The notes: generated from the sequence alone by a model not told the origin. Positions 1 to 9,051 are shown, counted from the stretch's first letter. The stretch is 64,000 bases of DNA from Candidatus Roseilinea sp. NK_OTU-006 (GCF_012931985.1 NZ_JAAFGM010000008.1:62001-126000), one strand, 5' to 3'. Numbers and translations are program-made.

Positions 1-1062
1 GCGAGCATCTGCCCGCCGCCGATAGATACCTTCTTCTTCAGCAATAGCGGCGCCGAGGCGGTTGAAGCCGCGGTCAAGCTGGCTAAACAAACCACCGGCC
101 GCACGAACATCATCGTCTTCGAAGGCTCCTTCCACGGCCGCACGCACCTGACGATGGCCATGACGATGAGCAAGACCAGCTACCGACTCAAGTATCAGCC
201 GCTGCCTGCCGGCATCTTCGCTGCGCCCTACGCACACTGCTATCACTGCCCGGTCGCGAAGCGCGCCATGAGCGCGGCGCAGCGCGCGACCCTGAGCGCC
301 GGCTGCCCGGACGACGGCGCATGTTGCGGCTACGCGCCCGATGCGGTGCGCTTCTTGCTGAAGACGCAAACCGCGCCGCAGGAAACCGCGGCCATTGTCG
401 TCGAGCCGGTCCTGGGCGAGGGCGGCTATGTGGTGCCGCCGGCGTCGTTCTTGCGCGCGCTGCGGCAAATTTGCGATGAACACGGCATCCTGCTCGTCTT
501 CGACGAGGTGCAGACCGGCTTCGGGCGCACCGGCAAGTTTTTCGCACTGGAGCACTTCGGCGTGGTGCCCGATATCCTCGTCATGGCCAAGGGGCTGGCA
601 TCGGGCATGCCGCTGAGCTGCGTCGCGGCGCGCCGCGAGATCATGGCCCGATGGTCGCCTGGTTCGCACGGCGGCACCTATGGACCCAACCCGATATCGG
701 CTGCTGCCGCCGTCGAAACCATTCGCGTGATGAAGGCCGAGAAGCTGCCCGAGAACAGCCAGGCGCGCGGCGATCAGTTGATGCGCGGCCTGCGCGCGTT
801 GCAGAAAGACTTCTCGATCCTCGGCGATGTGCGCGGCCTCGGATGCATGGTCGCTACTGAGTTCGTGGACGCCCGCACCGGCGAACCGGACAAGTCCATC
901 ACGCAGCGGATCGTGAAGCATTGCGCCGATCACAACCTGCTGCTGTTGACGTGCGGCTCGTATGAAAACGTGATTCGCTGGATCCCGCCGCTGGTGGTAA
1001 ACGAACAGCAAATCGAGGAGGCGTTGCAAATCTTCGCTGCCGCGCTCGACCAGGTCACATGA
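1..1062 (+). CDS. class III (4-aminobutyrate-type) aminotransferase, 5'-truncated
   Basis: The reading frame is open from the first base, so the N-terminus lies outside the window; 353 codons are visible. The protein is a PLP-dependent fold-type I aminotransferase of class III (GABA, ornithine or acetylornithine-like). It shows FFSNSGAEAVEAA (cofactor phosphate region), FEGSFHGRT, VVEPVLGEGG, FDEVQTGFGRTG with the PLP-contacting Asp, and VMAKGLASGMPLS, whose Lys would form the Schiff base. It resembles 4-aminobutyrate aminotransferases, but substrate cannot be settled from sequence alone. A Cys-rich stretch (YHCPVAKRAM ... GACCGYAP) lies between the second and third motifs. The stop codon is 28 bp before recN on the same strand, so the two may be cotranscribed. 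Confidence 0.9.
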   Translation, partial: ASICPPPIDTFFFSNSGAEAVEAAVKLAKQTTGRTNIIVFEGSFHGRTHLTMAMTMSKTSYRLKYQPLPAGIFAAPYAHCYHCPVAKRAMSAAQRATLSAGCPDDGACCGYAPDAVRFLLKTQTAPQETAAIVVEPVLGEGGYVVPPASFLRALRQICDEHGILLVFDEVQTGFGRTGKFFALEHFGVVPDILVMAKGLASGMPLSCVAARREIMARWSPGSHGGTYGPNPISAAAAVETIRVMKAEKLPENSQARGDQLMRGLRALQKDFSILGDVRGLGCMVATEFVDARTGEPDKSITQRIVKHCADHNLLLLTCGSYENVIRWIPPLVVNEQQIEEALQIFAAALDQVT

Positions 1063-1090
1063 TCGAATCCGAGAGACGGTTGATGGTCGG

Positions 1091-2791
1091 ATGCTGACGG
1101 AACTGCGCGTGCGCGATTTCGCGATCATCGAGGCGCTCGACATCGAGTTCGCGCCGGGGCTGAACGTGCTCACCGGCGAGACCGGCGCCGGCAAGTCCAT
1201 CATCGTGGATTGCATCGCGCTGCTGTTGGGCGACCGCGCCGAGGCGAACATGGTGCGCGCCGGCGCGCCGGCGGCTTGGGTCGAGGGCGTCTTCTTGTGT
1301 TACGGCGCAGCGCGCGCGCAGGTGGAAGCGGCGCTGGCCGAACACGGCATCGAATGTGACGAACCCGGCCAACTGACGCTGGCCCGTGAGGTGCGCGCCA
1401 ACGGCCGATCGCTCGCCCGGGTGAATGGACGGGCGGTGAGCCAACACACGCTGCGCGCGCTGGGCGAACTGCTGGTGGACGTGCACGGCCAAAGCGAGCA
1501 CCTTTCGCTGCTACGGGTGAAAGAACATGTGAACTTGCTCGACCGCTACGCCGGTTTGTGGGCGCAGCGCCAGCGCGTCGCGGCCAAAGTGGGCGAGTTG
1601 CGCGCCGTGCGCCGTCGGCTGGATGAGCTGCAACACGGCGAGCGCGAGCGCGCCCGACGCGTGGACATGCTCAAGTTCCAAATCGAAGAAATTCGCGCCG
1701 CCCGCCTTAAACCCGGTGAAGAAGCCGCGCTGCTGGAAGAGCACACCCGCTTAGCCAATGCCGAAGCGCTGGCCGCCTATGCCGACGAAGCGCACGCGGC
1801 CCTCTACGAGTCCGCGCGCGGCGCGCCGGCCGCGCTCGACTTGATCGCCCAGGCCATGCGCGCCATCGCCAACCTGACGCGCTTCGACAGCCGGTTCGAG
1901 GAATACCATCAATCACTTGCCGAAGCAAACGCCATCATCGCCGAAGTCGCACGCACGCTGCGCGACTATCGCGACGCGATCGAGTTCAACCCGCAGCGGC
2001 TGCAAAAGGTCGAAGACCGGCTCGAGCTGATCAAAAAGCTCAAGCGCAAGTATGGCGAGACGGTCGAGGCGGTGATCGCCTTCGCCGAGCAAGCCGAGGC
2101 CGAACTGGACCAGATCGAGCACAGCGCAGCACACATCGAGGCTTTACAACAGCAGGCTCAACAACTGACGCGGGAAATCGCCGAGATCAGCAGCGAACTC
2201 TCCGGCGCGCGACAAGCGGCGGCAGCGCGCCTCGCCCAGGGCGTCGAGGCGGAGCTGCAAGACCTGCGCATGGGGAGCGCGCGTTTCGCTGTGCAGATCA
2301 CGCCGCAGGAGCCGGACGCCACCGGCGCCGACCATGTCGAGTTCATGATGGCGCCGAACGCGGGCGAAGGGTTGAAGCCGCTGGCGAAGATCGCCTCGGG
2401 GGGCGAAATGGCGCGCCTGATGTTGGCGCTGAAGGCGACTCTCTCGTTGGCCGACCACACGCCAACGCTGATCTTCGACGAGATTGACCAGGGCATCGGC
2501 GGGCGCATCGGCACGGTCGTCGGACAAAAGCTGTGGCGACTGGCGCGCGCCCATCAGGTGATCTGCATCACCCACTTGCCCCAACTGGCCAGCTTCGGGG
2601 ACGCCCACTTCAAAGTCGAGAAAATTCAGCGCCACGGGCGCACGATGACGGCGGTGCGCCCACTCGATCGCAAAGCGCGCCTGGAGGAGCTGGCCCAGAT
2701 GCTGGGCACGACGGGCCAAGCCGGTGCAGCCGGCGCCGCGCAATTGCTCGACGAGGCCGAGCATTGCAAAGCGACGGCCACAGCAGTGTGA
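1091..2791 (+). CDS. recN: DNA repair protein RecN
   Basis: RecN is an SMC-like ATPase that acts in the cytoplasm in recombinational repair of double-strand breaks. The 566-residue length fits the family. Walker A GETGAGKS is at residues 29-36. A long helical coiled-coil middle (about 150-380) follows. The ABC signature ASGGEMARLMLALK is near residue 435 and Walker B TLIFDEIDQGIGG near 460. The ATG at 1091 places the first strand (LTELRVRDFAIIEALDIEF) at the usual RecN N-terminus. It lies directly downstream of the aminotransferase and converges on the homoserine dehydrogenase gene with an 11-bp gap. Confidence 0.96.
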   Translation: MLTELRVRDFAIIEALDIEFAPGLNVLTGETGAGKSIIVDCIALLLGDRAEANMVRAGAPAAWVEGVFLCYGAARAQVEAALAEHGIECDEPGQLTLAREVRANGRSLARVNGRAVSQHTLRALGELLVDVHGQSEHLSLLRVKEHVNLLDRYAGLWAQRQRVAAKVGELRAVRRRLDELQHGERERARRVDMLKFQIEEIRAARLKPGEEAALLEEHTRLANAEALAAYADEAHAALYESARGAPAALDLIAQAMRAIANLTRFDSRFEEYHQSLAEANAIIAEVARTLRDYRDAIEFNPQRLQKVEDRLELIKKLKRKYGETVEAVIAFAEQAEAELDQIEHSAAHIEALQQQAQQLTREIAEISSELSGARQAAAARLAQGVEAELQDLRMGSARFAVQITPQEPDATGADHVEFMMAPNAGEGLKPLAKIASGGEMARLMLALKATLSLADHTPTLIFDEIDQGIGGRIGTVVGQKLWRLARAHQVICITHLPQLASFGDAHFKVEKIQRHGRTMTAVRPLDRKARLEELAQMLGTTGQAGAAGAAQLLDEAEHCKATATAV

Positions 2792-2802
2792 CGGTTCACC
2801 TC

Positions 2803-3867
2803 TTAAGGGCGCATCGCGCGCGACAAACCCACCAGGTCGCCCAGGACGCCGCTCGCCGTCACTTCCTGACCTGCGCCGCGACCGCTCACGGCCAGGGGAT
2901 TGTCGCTGAAGTAGCGCGTGTGAAAGACGACGAGGCTGTCGCTGCTGCGGATGCTGCCCAGCTTGCTCTCCGGCGCAGCGCCCACCAGCCCAACGCGCAG
3001 TTTGCCGTCGGCGATCTCAGCAGCATAGCGGAGCTTGCGGCCGCCGGCGGTCAGCTCGGCGGCGCGTCGCTTCATCGGCGCGTCGAGCGCATCGGCCTCG
3101 CGCAAGAATTCATCGACGCTCAAGGCGTCCATCTCCGGCGGATACAGCGACTCGACGGCGACATCCCGCATTTCTAAGCGGTAGCCCAACATGCGAGCCA
3201 GGATGAGCGCCTTGCGCGCAGCATCCAGGCCGCCCAGGTCTTGGCGCGGATCGGGTTCGGTGTAGCCCTTCGCCTTTGCGTCGCGCACAGCCTGACCGAA
3301 CGGCACGCCGGCCTCCAATTGAGACGAAAGGAAGCCCAGCGTGCCGCTGAGTGCGCCTTCAATGCGCAGGATGTCGTCGCCGCTGTCGAGGAGCGTGTTC
3401 AGCGTGCTGATGACGGGCAATGCAGCGCCGCAGGTCGTCTCCCAACGTGCGCGCGCGTCGGCGATGGCATCCCACCAGCTCAAGTCGCCGGCCAGCGGGA
3501 GCTTGTTCGCCAACACCACGCCCATGCCACGCGCCTTCGCCTGCATCAGCCAGGGCACGGTGGCGGCGGTCGCCGTCGTATCCACCACGATGGTATGTGC
3601 GGGGAGCGAGTCCGGGGGCGGCGGCGGCGCGTCGTCGGCGAGGCGTTCGCCGCGGCCTTTGCGTTCGAGCAGATCGTGGATCGCCGCATCGGACAAGCCG
3701 GATGGTGCCACGATGGACGAAGCGCTATCGGCGACACCGACGATCACAAAGCGCAGCCGGTTGCGCTGCGCGTGGCGAGCACGCGCGGCGAGGATTTGCC
3801 GAGCCAGCGCGCGCCCCACGCCGCCGAAACCCAGCAAGAAGACGGGTTGGGGATACAGGTCACTCAT
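2803..3867 (-). CDS. hom: homoserine dehydrogenase
   Basis: Homoserine dehydrogenase reduces aspartate semialdehyde to homoserine with NAD(P)H, at the branch to threonine, methionine and isoleucine. The N-terminal Rossmann motif is FLLGFGGVGRALA (from residue 10). The catalytic region contains LANKLPLAG and DLGGLDAARKALILARMLG with the conserved Asp and Lys. At 354 residues it has no ACT regulatory domain, so it is a short monofunctional form. The reading frame runs upstream to 4083, but that extension is low-complexity and shares space with the start of the RNase J gene. The ATG at 3867 (MSDLYPQP) puts the glycine motif at the expected place. It is divergent from rnj. Confidence 0.9.
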   Translation of the reverse strand: MSDLYPQPVFLLGFGGVGRALARQILAARARHAQRNRLRFVIVGVADSASSIVAPSGLSDAAIHDLLERKGRGERLADDAPPPPPDSLPAHTIVVDTTATAATVPWLMQAKARGMGVVLANKLPLAGDLSWWDAIADARARWETTCGAALPVISTLNTLLDSGDDILRIEGALSGTLGFLSSQLEAGVPFGQAVRDAKAKGYTEPDPRQDLGGLDAARKALILARMLGYRLEMRDVAVESLYPPEMDALSVDEFLREADALDAPMKRRAAELTAGGRKLRYAAEIADGKLRVGLVGAAPESKLGSIRSSDSLVVFHTRYFSDNPLAVSGRGAGQEVTASGVLGDLVGLSRAMRP

Positions 3868-3882
3868 CGCACACCAGCGCGA

Positions 3883-3888
3883 GTATAA
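3883..3888 (-). promoter_or_regulatory. candidate -10 box for hom
   Basis: The minus strand reads TATACT 15 bases before the hom start codon. The same spot on the plus strand reads TATAAT, 197 bases before the RNase J gene. No good -35 hexamer is visible for either strand. The divergent spacer 3868-4086 holds no other recognisable feature. Confidence 0.3.
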
Positions 3889-4086
3889 TAGAAGGGCGAC
3901 GACCAGAGAACGATGTCTGCCCCCAATCGTCATCACCACGCATGAGCGCCTGTTCGTATGGCGCGGTGATGCGCCTGCAGCCATTTCCTCTTGCGCGAGC
4001 GCATCCCTCCTCAACGCCCCTGAGCGCTGACGGCGCGCCGCAAGCTCACAGGTCATGCGCGCCGCGTTCACCATTTTCATCAAACT

Positions 4087-5736
4087 ATGTCAGCTAAACC
4101 TCTGAAGTGGATCCCCATCGGCGGGCTCGGCGAAGTGGGTAAGAACATGATGATGTTCGAGTACGGCGAGGACATCCTGCTCATAGACGCCGGCATCATG
4201 TTCCCCGAGTCCGATATGCTCGGCGTAGACGCCGTGATTCCGGACTACGGTTTTCTAAAGGAGAAACGCGAGCGAGTGCGCGCGCTCATCATCACACATG
4301 GTCACGAGGATCACACCGGCGCAATCACTCACGTCGTCCGCGACTTTCCCGGCGTGCCGATCTACACCATGCCGCTCACGCGCGGTCTGCTCGAAGTCAA
4401 GCTGAAGGATGCCAAATTGCTCAGCCAGACGAAGATTCACACCATCGCCGCCAATAGCGAAATCACCCTTGGGCCGTTCAAGGTGGAATTCTTCCGCATG
4501 TGTCATAGCATCCCCGACAACGTGGGAGTGGGCATCACCACGCCGGCGGGATTGGTGGTGCACAGCGGCGACTTCAAGTTCGACCATACGCCGGTGGACG
4601 GCAAGCCATCGAACTTCGCCAAACTGGCCGAGTTCGCCGGACGCAATGTGCTCGCGCTGTTTGCGGACAGCACCAACGCCGAGATTGCCGGCACCACGCC
4701 CAGCGAGCGCGCCATCGAGCCGACGTTCGAGCATATTTTCAGCGACGCGAAAGGGCGGGTCATTGTAGCCACCTTTGCCTCGCTGGTCTCGCGCGTGCAA
4801 CAGGTGGTGAACGTGTGCGACATCTACGGTCGCAAGCTCGCCCTGGCCGGCACCAGCATGATTGAGAACGTCAAAATGGCCCAGAAGATGGGCTATTTGG
4901 AGATCCCCGACGGCATGTTGATCCGGCTGGAGGAAGCCAACAAGATGAAGCCCGACCGGGTCGCCATCATAGCCACCGGCACACAAGGCGAACCGGGCGC
5001 GGTGCTCGGTCGAATGGCGGCGGGCAAACATCCGGTCCTCAACGTCATGCCCGGCGATACGATCGTCATGTCGGCGCACCCCATCCCCGGCAATGAGGAA
5101 TATATTCACCGCATCATCAACCGCTTGTTTCAAAAGGGCGCCGAGGTGCTCTACGATCCGGTCGCCAAGGTGCACGTCTCCGGCCATGCCAGCCAGGAAG
5201 AGCAGAAGCTGTTGATGAGCTTGATCCGCCCCAAGTATTTCATCCCGGTCCACGGCGAATTGCGCATGTTGAAGGCGCATGCGCGCCTGGCGCACGAGTT
5301 GGGCATCTCACCCGATCGCACCTTCGTTGTCGAGAACGGCACGCCGATCGAGTTTAACAACGGCGAGGCGCGGCAACTGGATCGCGTGCCGGGCGGCTAT
5401 GTGTTCGTGGATGGCAGCGGCGTGGGCGACATCGGCCGAGCGGTCATTCGCGATCGGGAGGTGCTGGCGCGCGACGGCTTCGTCATCGCCGTGATTCGGC
5501 GCAACGCAGAAGGTCGGCTGGCCGAGAAGCCGGAGATCATCACCCGCGGCTTCATCTACATGAAAGACTCCGCGCCGCTTTTGCAAAGCATGTCCCAGGC
5601 TGTGGCCGATGCGCTGTGCGACATCACCGGCGCGACGAGCACAGGCGCGATCCGTGAACGGGCGATCGATGCGCTCAACCGGCTGATCTACAGCGAGACC
5701 AAGCGCCGGCCGATGATCGTCGCCATCGTCACTTGA
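4087..5736 (+). CDS. rnj: ribonuclease J
   Basis: RNase J is a metallo-beta-lactamase/beta-CASP nuclease with 5'-3' exonuclease and endonuclease activity, central to mRNA decay and rRNA maturation in bacteria lacking RNase E. The Zn-binding motif HGHEDHTGA is at residues 71-79. Further features are HSGDFKFDHTPVDG, a beta-CASP segment with SAHPIPGNEE, and the family motif HVSGHASQEEQKLL followed by FIPVHGELRML. The 549-residue length is typical. It begins at the ATG at 4087, divergent from hom. Its 3' end overlaps the convergent FHA regulator gene by 8 bp. Confidence 0.95.
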   Translation: MSAKPLKWIPIGGLGEVGKNMMMFEYGEDILLIDAGIMFPESDMLGVDAVIPDYGFLKEKRERVRALIITHGHEDHTGAITHVVRDFPGVPIYTMPLTRGLLEVKLKDAKLLSQTKIHTIAANSEITLGPFKVEFFRMCHSIPDNVGVGITTPAGLVVHSGDFKFDHTPVDGKPSNFAKLAEFAGRNVLALFADSTNAEIAGTTPSERAIEPTFEHIFSDAKGRVIVATFASLVSRVQQVVNVCDIYGRKLALAGTSMIENVKMAQKMGYLEIPDGMLIRLEEANKMKPDRVAIIATGTQGEPGAVLGRMAAGKHPVLNVMPGDTIVMSAHPIPGNEEYIHRIINRLFQKGAEVLYDPVAKVHVSGHASQEEQKLLMSLIRPKYFIPVHGELRMLKAHARLAHELGISPDRTFVVENGTPIEFNNGEARQLDRVPGGYVFVDGSGVGDIGRAVIRDREVLARDGFVIAVIRRNAEGRLAEKPEIITRGFIYMKDSAPLLQSMSQAVADALCDITGATSTGAIRERAIDALNRLIYSETKRRPMIVAIVT

Positions 5737-6463
5737 ACGCATCCTGTTCCGCGCTCACCCCTTGCGGGAAGAGAACCACGCCGAGGCCGCTGCGGATGAT
5801 CAGGTAACGCGGCCGGGCTGGGTCCGGCTCGATCTTTCGGCGCACGCGATAGATCAGCTCGTGTAAGCTGTCTCTGTGGCGCTGGCCCCCCCACACGGCT
5901 TGAATCACCGTGTCGTAATCGCACACGTCGTTGGCGTGTTGCATGAGATATTTCATCAAGCGGTACTCGGTGTGCGAGAGGAAGGCCGGCAGCCGCTTGC
6001 CATCGCGCCACACCGTCGCGCTGGGACTGATCCACAAGCCGACCCGCACGGCGGGCGACTCGGCCGGTTGGGCTGACGGCGCAGTGCGCAGCGCGACATC
6101 AGCCCCATCCTCTGCCTGCATAGTGTCGCTCAGATAGCAAAACACGACGTCGAACGAATCGCCTATCCGGATGGTGTCGCCGCTCGACAACCTGGCTCTT
6201 TCCTTGCGCAGCAACCGGCCGTTCACCATCGTGCCGTTACGGCTGCAATCCTCCAAGAACCACGCGCCATCCTCAAACACCAGGCGGGCGTGTTCGCGCG
6301 AAGCGCGCAGGTCATCGAGGGGAAGTTGGATGTCATGTGGGCCAAGCACGCCACGACCGATGCGCACGACAGGCGCGCGCAGGCCATAGCGTTCATGAGA
6401 GCGTCTATTCGATTGCAGCAGCGCTACTCGCAGCGATGGGACGTGGCTTGACGACACGCTCAT
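5729..6463 (-). CDS. FHA domain / winged-helix transcriptional regulator
   Basis: The 244-residue protein has two domains. An N-terminal FHA phosphothreonine-binding fold (about residues 12-105) shows RIGRG, SREHARL and SRNGTMVNG. A C-terminal OmpR-type DNA-binding winged helix (about 150-238) shows LSHTEYRLMKYLMQHAND and HELIYRVRRKIEPDP. There is no receiver domain, so it probably reads Ser/Thr-kinase phosphorylation instead of a histidine-kinase phosphorelay. EmbR also combines the two domain types, but with the FHA at the C-terminus. The ATG at 6463 (MSVSSSHVPS) is chosen; the open frame further upstream is not conserved-looking and overlaps the divergent promoter. The kinase partner is not in the window. 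Confidence 0.85.
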   Translation of the reverse strand: MSVSSSHVPSLRVALLQSNRRSHERYGLRAPVVRIGRGVLGPHDIQLPLDDLRASREHARLVFEDGAWFLEDCSRNGTMVNGRLLRKERARLSSGDTIRIGDSFDVVFCYLSDTMQAEDGADVALRTAPSAQPAESPAVRVGLWISPSATVWRDGKRLPAFLSHTEYRLMKYLMQHANDVCDYDTVIQAVWGGQRHRDSLHELIYRVRRKIEPDPARPRYLIIRSGLGVVLFPQGVSAEQDAFK

Positions 6464-6493
6464 ACGCCCCTCAATTCTACGTGCGTTCTCAGT

Positions 6494-6523
6494 TTGTGTT
6501 GGGCGTGCGGGCTGTGCTATAAC
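6494..6523 (+). promoter_or_regulatory. candidate promoter for the amidohydrolase-CYTH gene
   Basis: TTGTGT (6494-6499) is separated by 18 bases from TATAAC (6518-6523). The ATG of the downstream gene is at 6530, only 6 bases after the -10 box. Transcription would therefore start at or next to the start codon, giving a leaderless mRNA. No Shine-Dalgarno sequence is present. The call rests on hexamer match and spacing only. Confidence 0.5.
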
Positions 6524-6529
6524 GCCCTT

Positions 6530-8512
6530 ATGCAGCAAGCCGACATTCTGCTCACCGGCGGCGTCGTCATCACCATGGACGACGCCTTCCATCAGTATCC
6601 GAACGGCGCCGTCGCCATTCGCGGCGATTCAATCGTCGCCGTCGGCGATGCCGACCAGATCGCCGCCGGCTATACCGCCACCGAGGTGATTGACTGTACG
6701 GGCTGCTGCATCATGCCCGGCCTGATCAATTGCCACACCCATACGCCGATGACGCTGCTGCGCGGCCTGGCCGACGACCTGCGACTGGACGTCTGGCTCT
6801 ACGGCTACATGCTGCCGGTCGAACGCAGGTTCGTCTCGCCGGAGTTCGTGGCGCTGGGCACGCGCCTGGCGTGCGCCGAGATGATCCGCAGCGGGGTGAC
6901 CTGCGTGAACGACATGTACTACTTCGAGGAGACCATCGCGCAGACCATTGCCGAGGTTGGCCTGCGCGCGCTGTGTTCGCAGACTATCATGCAGTTCCCC
7001 ACGCCGGACGCCTCCAGCGCCGACGAGAGCCTGGAATTCACCGAAGCCTTCATCCGCAAGTGGAAGGGTCACCCCTTGATCACACCGGTAATTGCGCCAC
7101 ACGCGCCCTACACGTGCAGCGGCCCGCTCATGCGCACCTGCGCCGAGATCGCCATCCAGTACGACGTGCCGTTGCACATCCACATTAGCGAGACCTTTCA
7201 AGAAGTGGAGGACAGCCGGCGCGAACACGGCATGCCGGTGGTGAATTGGGTCAAGAAGAACGGCGTGCTGGAGGCCAAGGTGATCGCCGCGCACTGCGTA
7301 GCGATAGACGCCGGGGAGATGCGCACGCTGCGCAACGCCGGCGCGACGGTGGCGCACAACCCCTCGGCCAACCTCAAGCTGGCCAGCGGCATCGCCAACG
7401 TCACGCAGATGTTGAAGACCGGCCTCAACGTCGGCATCGGCACCGACGGCCCGGCCAGCAACAACGACCTCGACCACTTCGAGGAGATGCGTCTGGCTGC
7501 GCTGTTGGCCAAAGGCAGCACGCGCGATCCGGTCGCCGTGCCGGCGCGCATGGCCATGCTGATGGCGACGCGCATGGGCGCGCACGCGCTGCACATCGGC
7601 CATATCACCGGCTCGCTCGAAGCCGGCAAGCGCGCCGATGTGATCGTGCTCGAGCTGCGCCGGTTGCACAGCACGCCGCAGTATTCCCGCATCGCCGCCG
7701 GCAGCGACGCCATCTACACGCAGATCGTGTACTCCAGCAAGGCCAGTGACGTGCGCGACGTGTTCGTGAATGGCAAGCCATTGATGCGCGACCGCGCGCT
7801 GCTCACACTGGACGAAGCGGCGATCGAAGCAGAGGCCAACCGGCTGGCGCAACAGATTCACACCTTCCTCATCGCGCGTGAGGGCGACGTATTGCGCAAG
7901 CTGGCGGCCATCGGCGGCGTGCAGCAAGAGGAATCGTTCGAGGTGCAAGTCAAGGCTCGCATCGGCGACCCGCAGCCGATCATCGAGATCATCAACAGCG
8001 GCGAGATCAACGTGGTGCGCCATGTGCACTACCGGCAATACGACACCTACTTCTTCTTCGAAGACGAGCCGTCGCGCCTGCGCTACCGCGAAGACGAACG
8101 CGTGGACGAGAAGGGCAACGTGGTCGGCAGCCGCTATCGCCTGACGCTGGTGAGCGGCCAGAGTGAACGCGAATACCCACACTCCATCTTGCTCAGCCGG
8201 GTGCGCTTCATGTCGCCGGCCGATCGCAGCCTGCGCTTCTACCGCGAATACTTCAAGCCGGCCCGCGAGGTGCAGGTCGAAAAGGACCGCCTGCGCTGGG
8301 AAGTGTTCTACGACGACGAGGAACTGTTCATCAACATTGACCGTATGGTGAACCCGGCGCACGATGGTTACTTCCTGGAAATCAAGAGCCGCACGTGGAG
8401 CAAGCGCGACGCCGAGCGCAAAGCCGCCGTGATCGGCAAGCTGCTGGTGCGCTTCGGCGTGAGCGACGACGCCGTGCTGCGACAGGAGTATGTGCAGATC
8501 GCGCAGGGGTGA
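6530..8512 (+). CDS. amidohydrolase (MtaD/TrzA-like) fused to a CYTH-like domain
   Basis: Residues 1-450 form a metal-dependent amidohydrolase of the TRZ/ATZ and 5'-methylthioadenosine/S-adenosylhomocysteine deaminase group. Metal ligands are visible in INCHTHTP (His69, His71), HIHISET, IAAHCVAID and IGTDGPASNND. From about residue 470 to the end (660) a second domain follows. It starts EVQVKARIGDPQ and includes QYDTYFFFE, RLRYRED, YRLTLVSG, INIDRMVN and YFLEIKSRTW, in the order seen in CYTH (class IV adenylate cyclase/thiamine triphosphatase) proteins. The amidohydrolase step is probably hydrolytic deamination of a purine-like substrate. The role of the CYTH part is unknown; it may bind a triphosphate or polyphosphate. 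The ATG at 6530 is preferred over 6494 because the latter overlaps the promoter. Confidence 0.85.
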   Translation: MQQADILLTGGVVITMDDAFHQYPNGAVAIRGDSIVAVGDADQIAAGYTATEVIDCTGCCIMPGLINCHTHTPMTLLRGLADDLRLDVWLYGYMLPVERRFVSPEFVALGTRLACAEMIRSGVTCVNDMYYFEETIAQTIAEVGLRALCSQTIMQFPTPDASSADESLEFTEAFIRKWKGHPLITPVIAPHAPYTCSGPLMRTCAEIAIQYDVPLHIHISETFQEVEDSRREHGMPVVNWVKKNGVLEAKVIAAHCVAIDAGEMRTLRNAGATVAHNPSANLKLASGIANVTQMLKTGLNVGIGTDGPASNNDLDHFEEMRLAALLAKGSTRDPVAVPARMAMLMATRMGAHALHIGHITGSLEAGKRADVIVLELRRLHSTPQYSRIAAGSDAIYTQIVYSSKASDVRDVFVNGKPLMRDRALLTLDEAAIEAEANRLAQQIHTFLIAREGDVLRKLAAIGGVQQEESFEVQVKARIGDPQPIIEIINSGEINVVRHVHYRQYDTYFFFEDEPSRLRYREDERVDEKGNVVGSRYRLTLVSGQSEREYPHSILLSRVRFMSPADRSLRFYREYFKPAREVQVEKDRLRWEVFYDDEELFINIDRMVNPAHDGYFLEIKSRTWSKRDAERKAAVIGKLLVRFGVSDDAVLRQEYVQIAQG

Positions 8513-8526
8513 GGCGTACCCGTCGG

Positions 8527-9018
8527 CTACAGCCACAGCGCCATGCTGATCGTCCGGTCGTCGTCGCCGGTCGGCGGGCGAAAACGCTCGACCTCCTGGA
8601 AGCCCAGCGAACGGTAGAGCGCGTGCGCTCCATGCATCGCTTCCAATGTCTCCAGGCGCAGCGCGGCGTAGCCGGCCTGGCGTGCTGCTTCGATCAACGC
8701 GACGAGCAACCCGCGCCCCACGCCCTGGCGGCGCGCTGCCGGCCGCACGTAGAGCCGCTTGATCTCGCCAATCAGCGCGTCCACCGGTTGCAGCGCGACC
8801 ATGCCGGCGACCTGCGTCTCTGTCAGGCCGAGCAACAGCCGGCCGCGCGGCGGCGCATACGCTCCGGGGAGCTGCACCAGCTCCGCATCGAAGCTGTCGA
8901 ATCAGGTGCAGGCGCCGGTTGCGCCGGCCAGCGCGATCACCGCGTCGCGGTACTCGCGCATCAACAAGCGCGCCTGGTCGAAGTGAACCTCGCTCCGCGC
9001 GTGGATAATACGTAGCAT
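8527..9018 (-). pseudogene. GNAT N-acetyltransferase interrupted by an in-frame TGA
   Basis: A single frame runs from the ATG at 9018 (MLRIIHARSEVHFDQARLL) to 8527 and would encode 163 residues, but codon 39 is TGA (8902-8904). Downstream of it come FDSFDAELVQLPGAYAPPRG and the acetyl-CoA loop RRQGVGRGLL, then LYRSLGFQEVERF. Order and spacing fit a GNAT acetyltransferase whose first 38 codons are separated from the catalytic core by one nonsense codon. A GTG at 8877 could start a shorter 116-residue protein that keeps the acetyl-CoA loop. This is either a recent nonsense mutation, readthrough, or a sequence error. It is divergent from phhB. Confidence 0.75.
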
Positions 9019-9037
9019 CGCTCGAATTGTAGTAGTG

Positions 9038-9044
9038 AAGGAGG
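9038..9044 (+). promoter_or_regulatory. strong Shine-Dalgarno for phhB
   Basis: AAGGAGG lies 7 bases before the ATG at 9052. It fixes the start of the pterin dehydratase gene. It is noteworthy because many neighbouring genes lack such a site. Confidence 0.8.
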
Positions 9045-9051
9045 TTGTGCG

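Noticed and set aside
188..547. Long open frame opposite the aminotransferase gene
   Set aside because: Arg/Ala/Ser-rich translation with no motifs, typical of antisense frames in GC-rich coding DNA. Many similar ones (for example 6629-9058 minus and 21916-23340 plus) were dismissed for the same reason.
3868..4083. N-terminal extension of homoserine dehydrogenase to 4083
   Set aside because: It would place 72 low-complexity Arg-rich residues before the Rossmann motif and leave only 3 bp to the divergent rnj gene, with no room for promoters.
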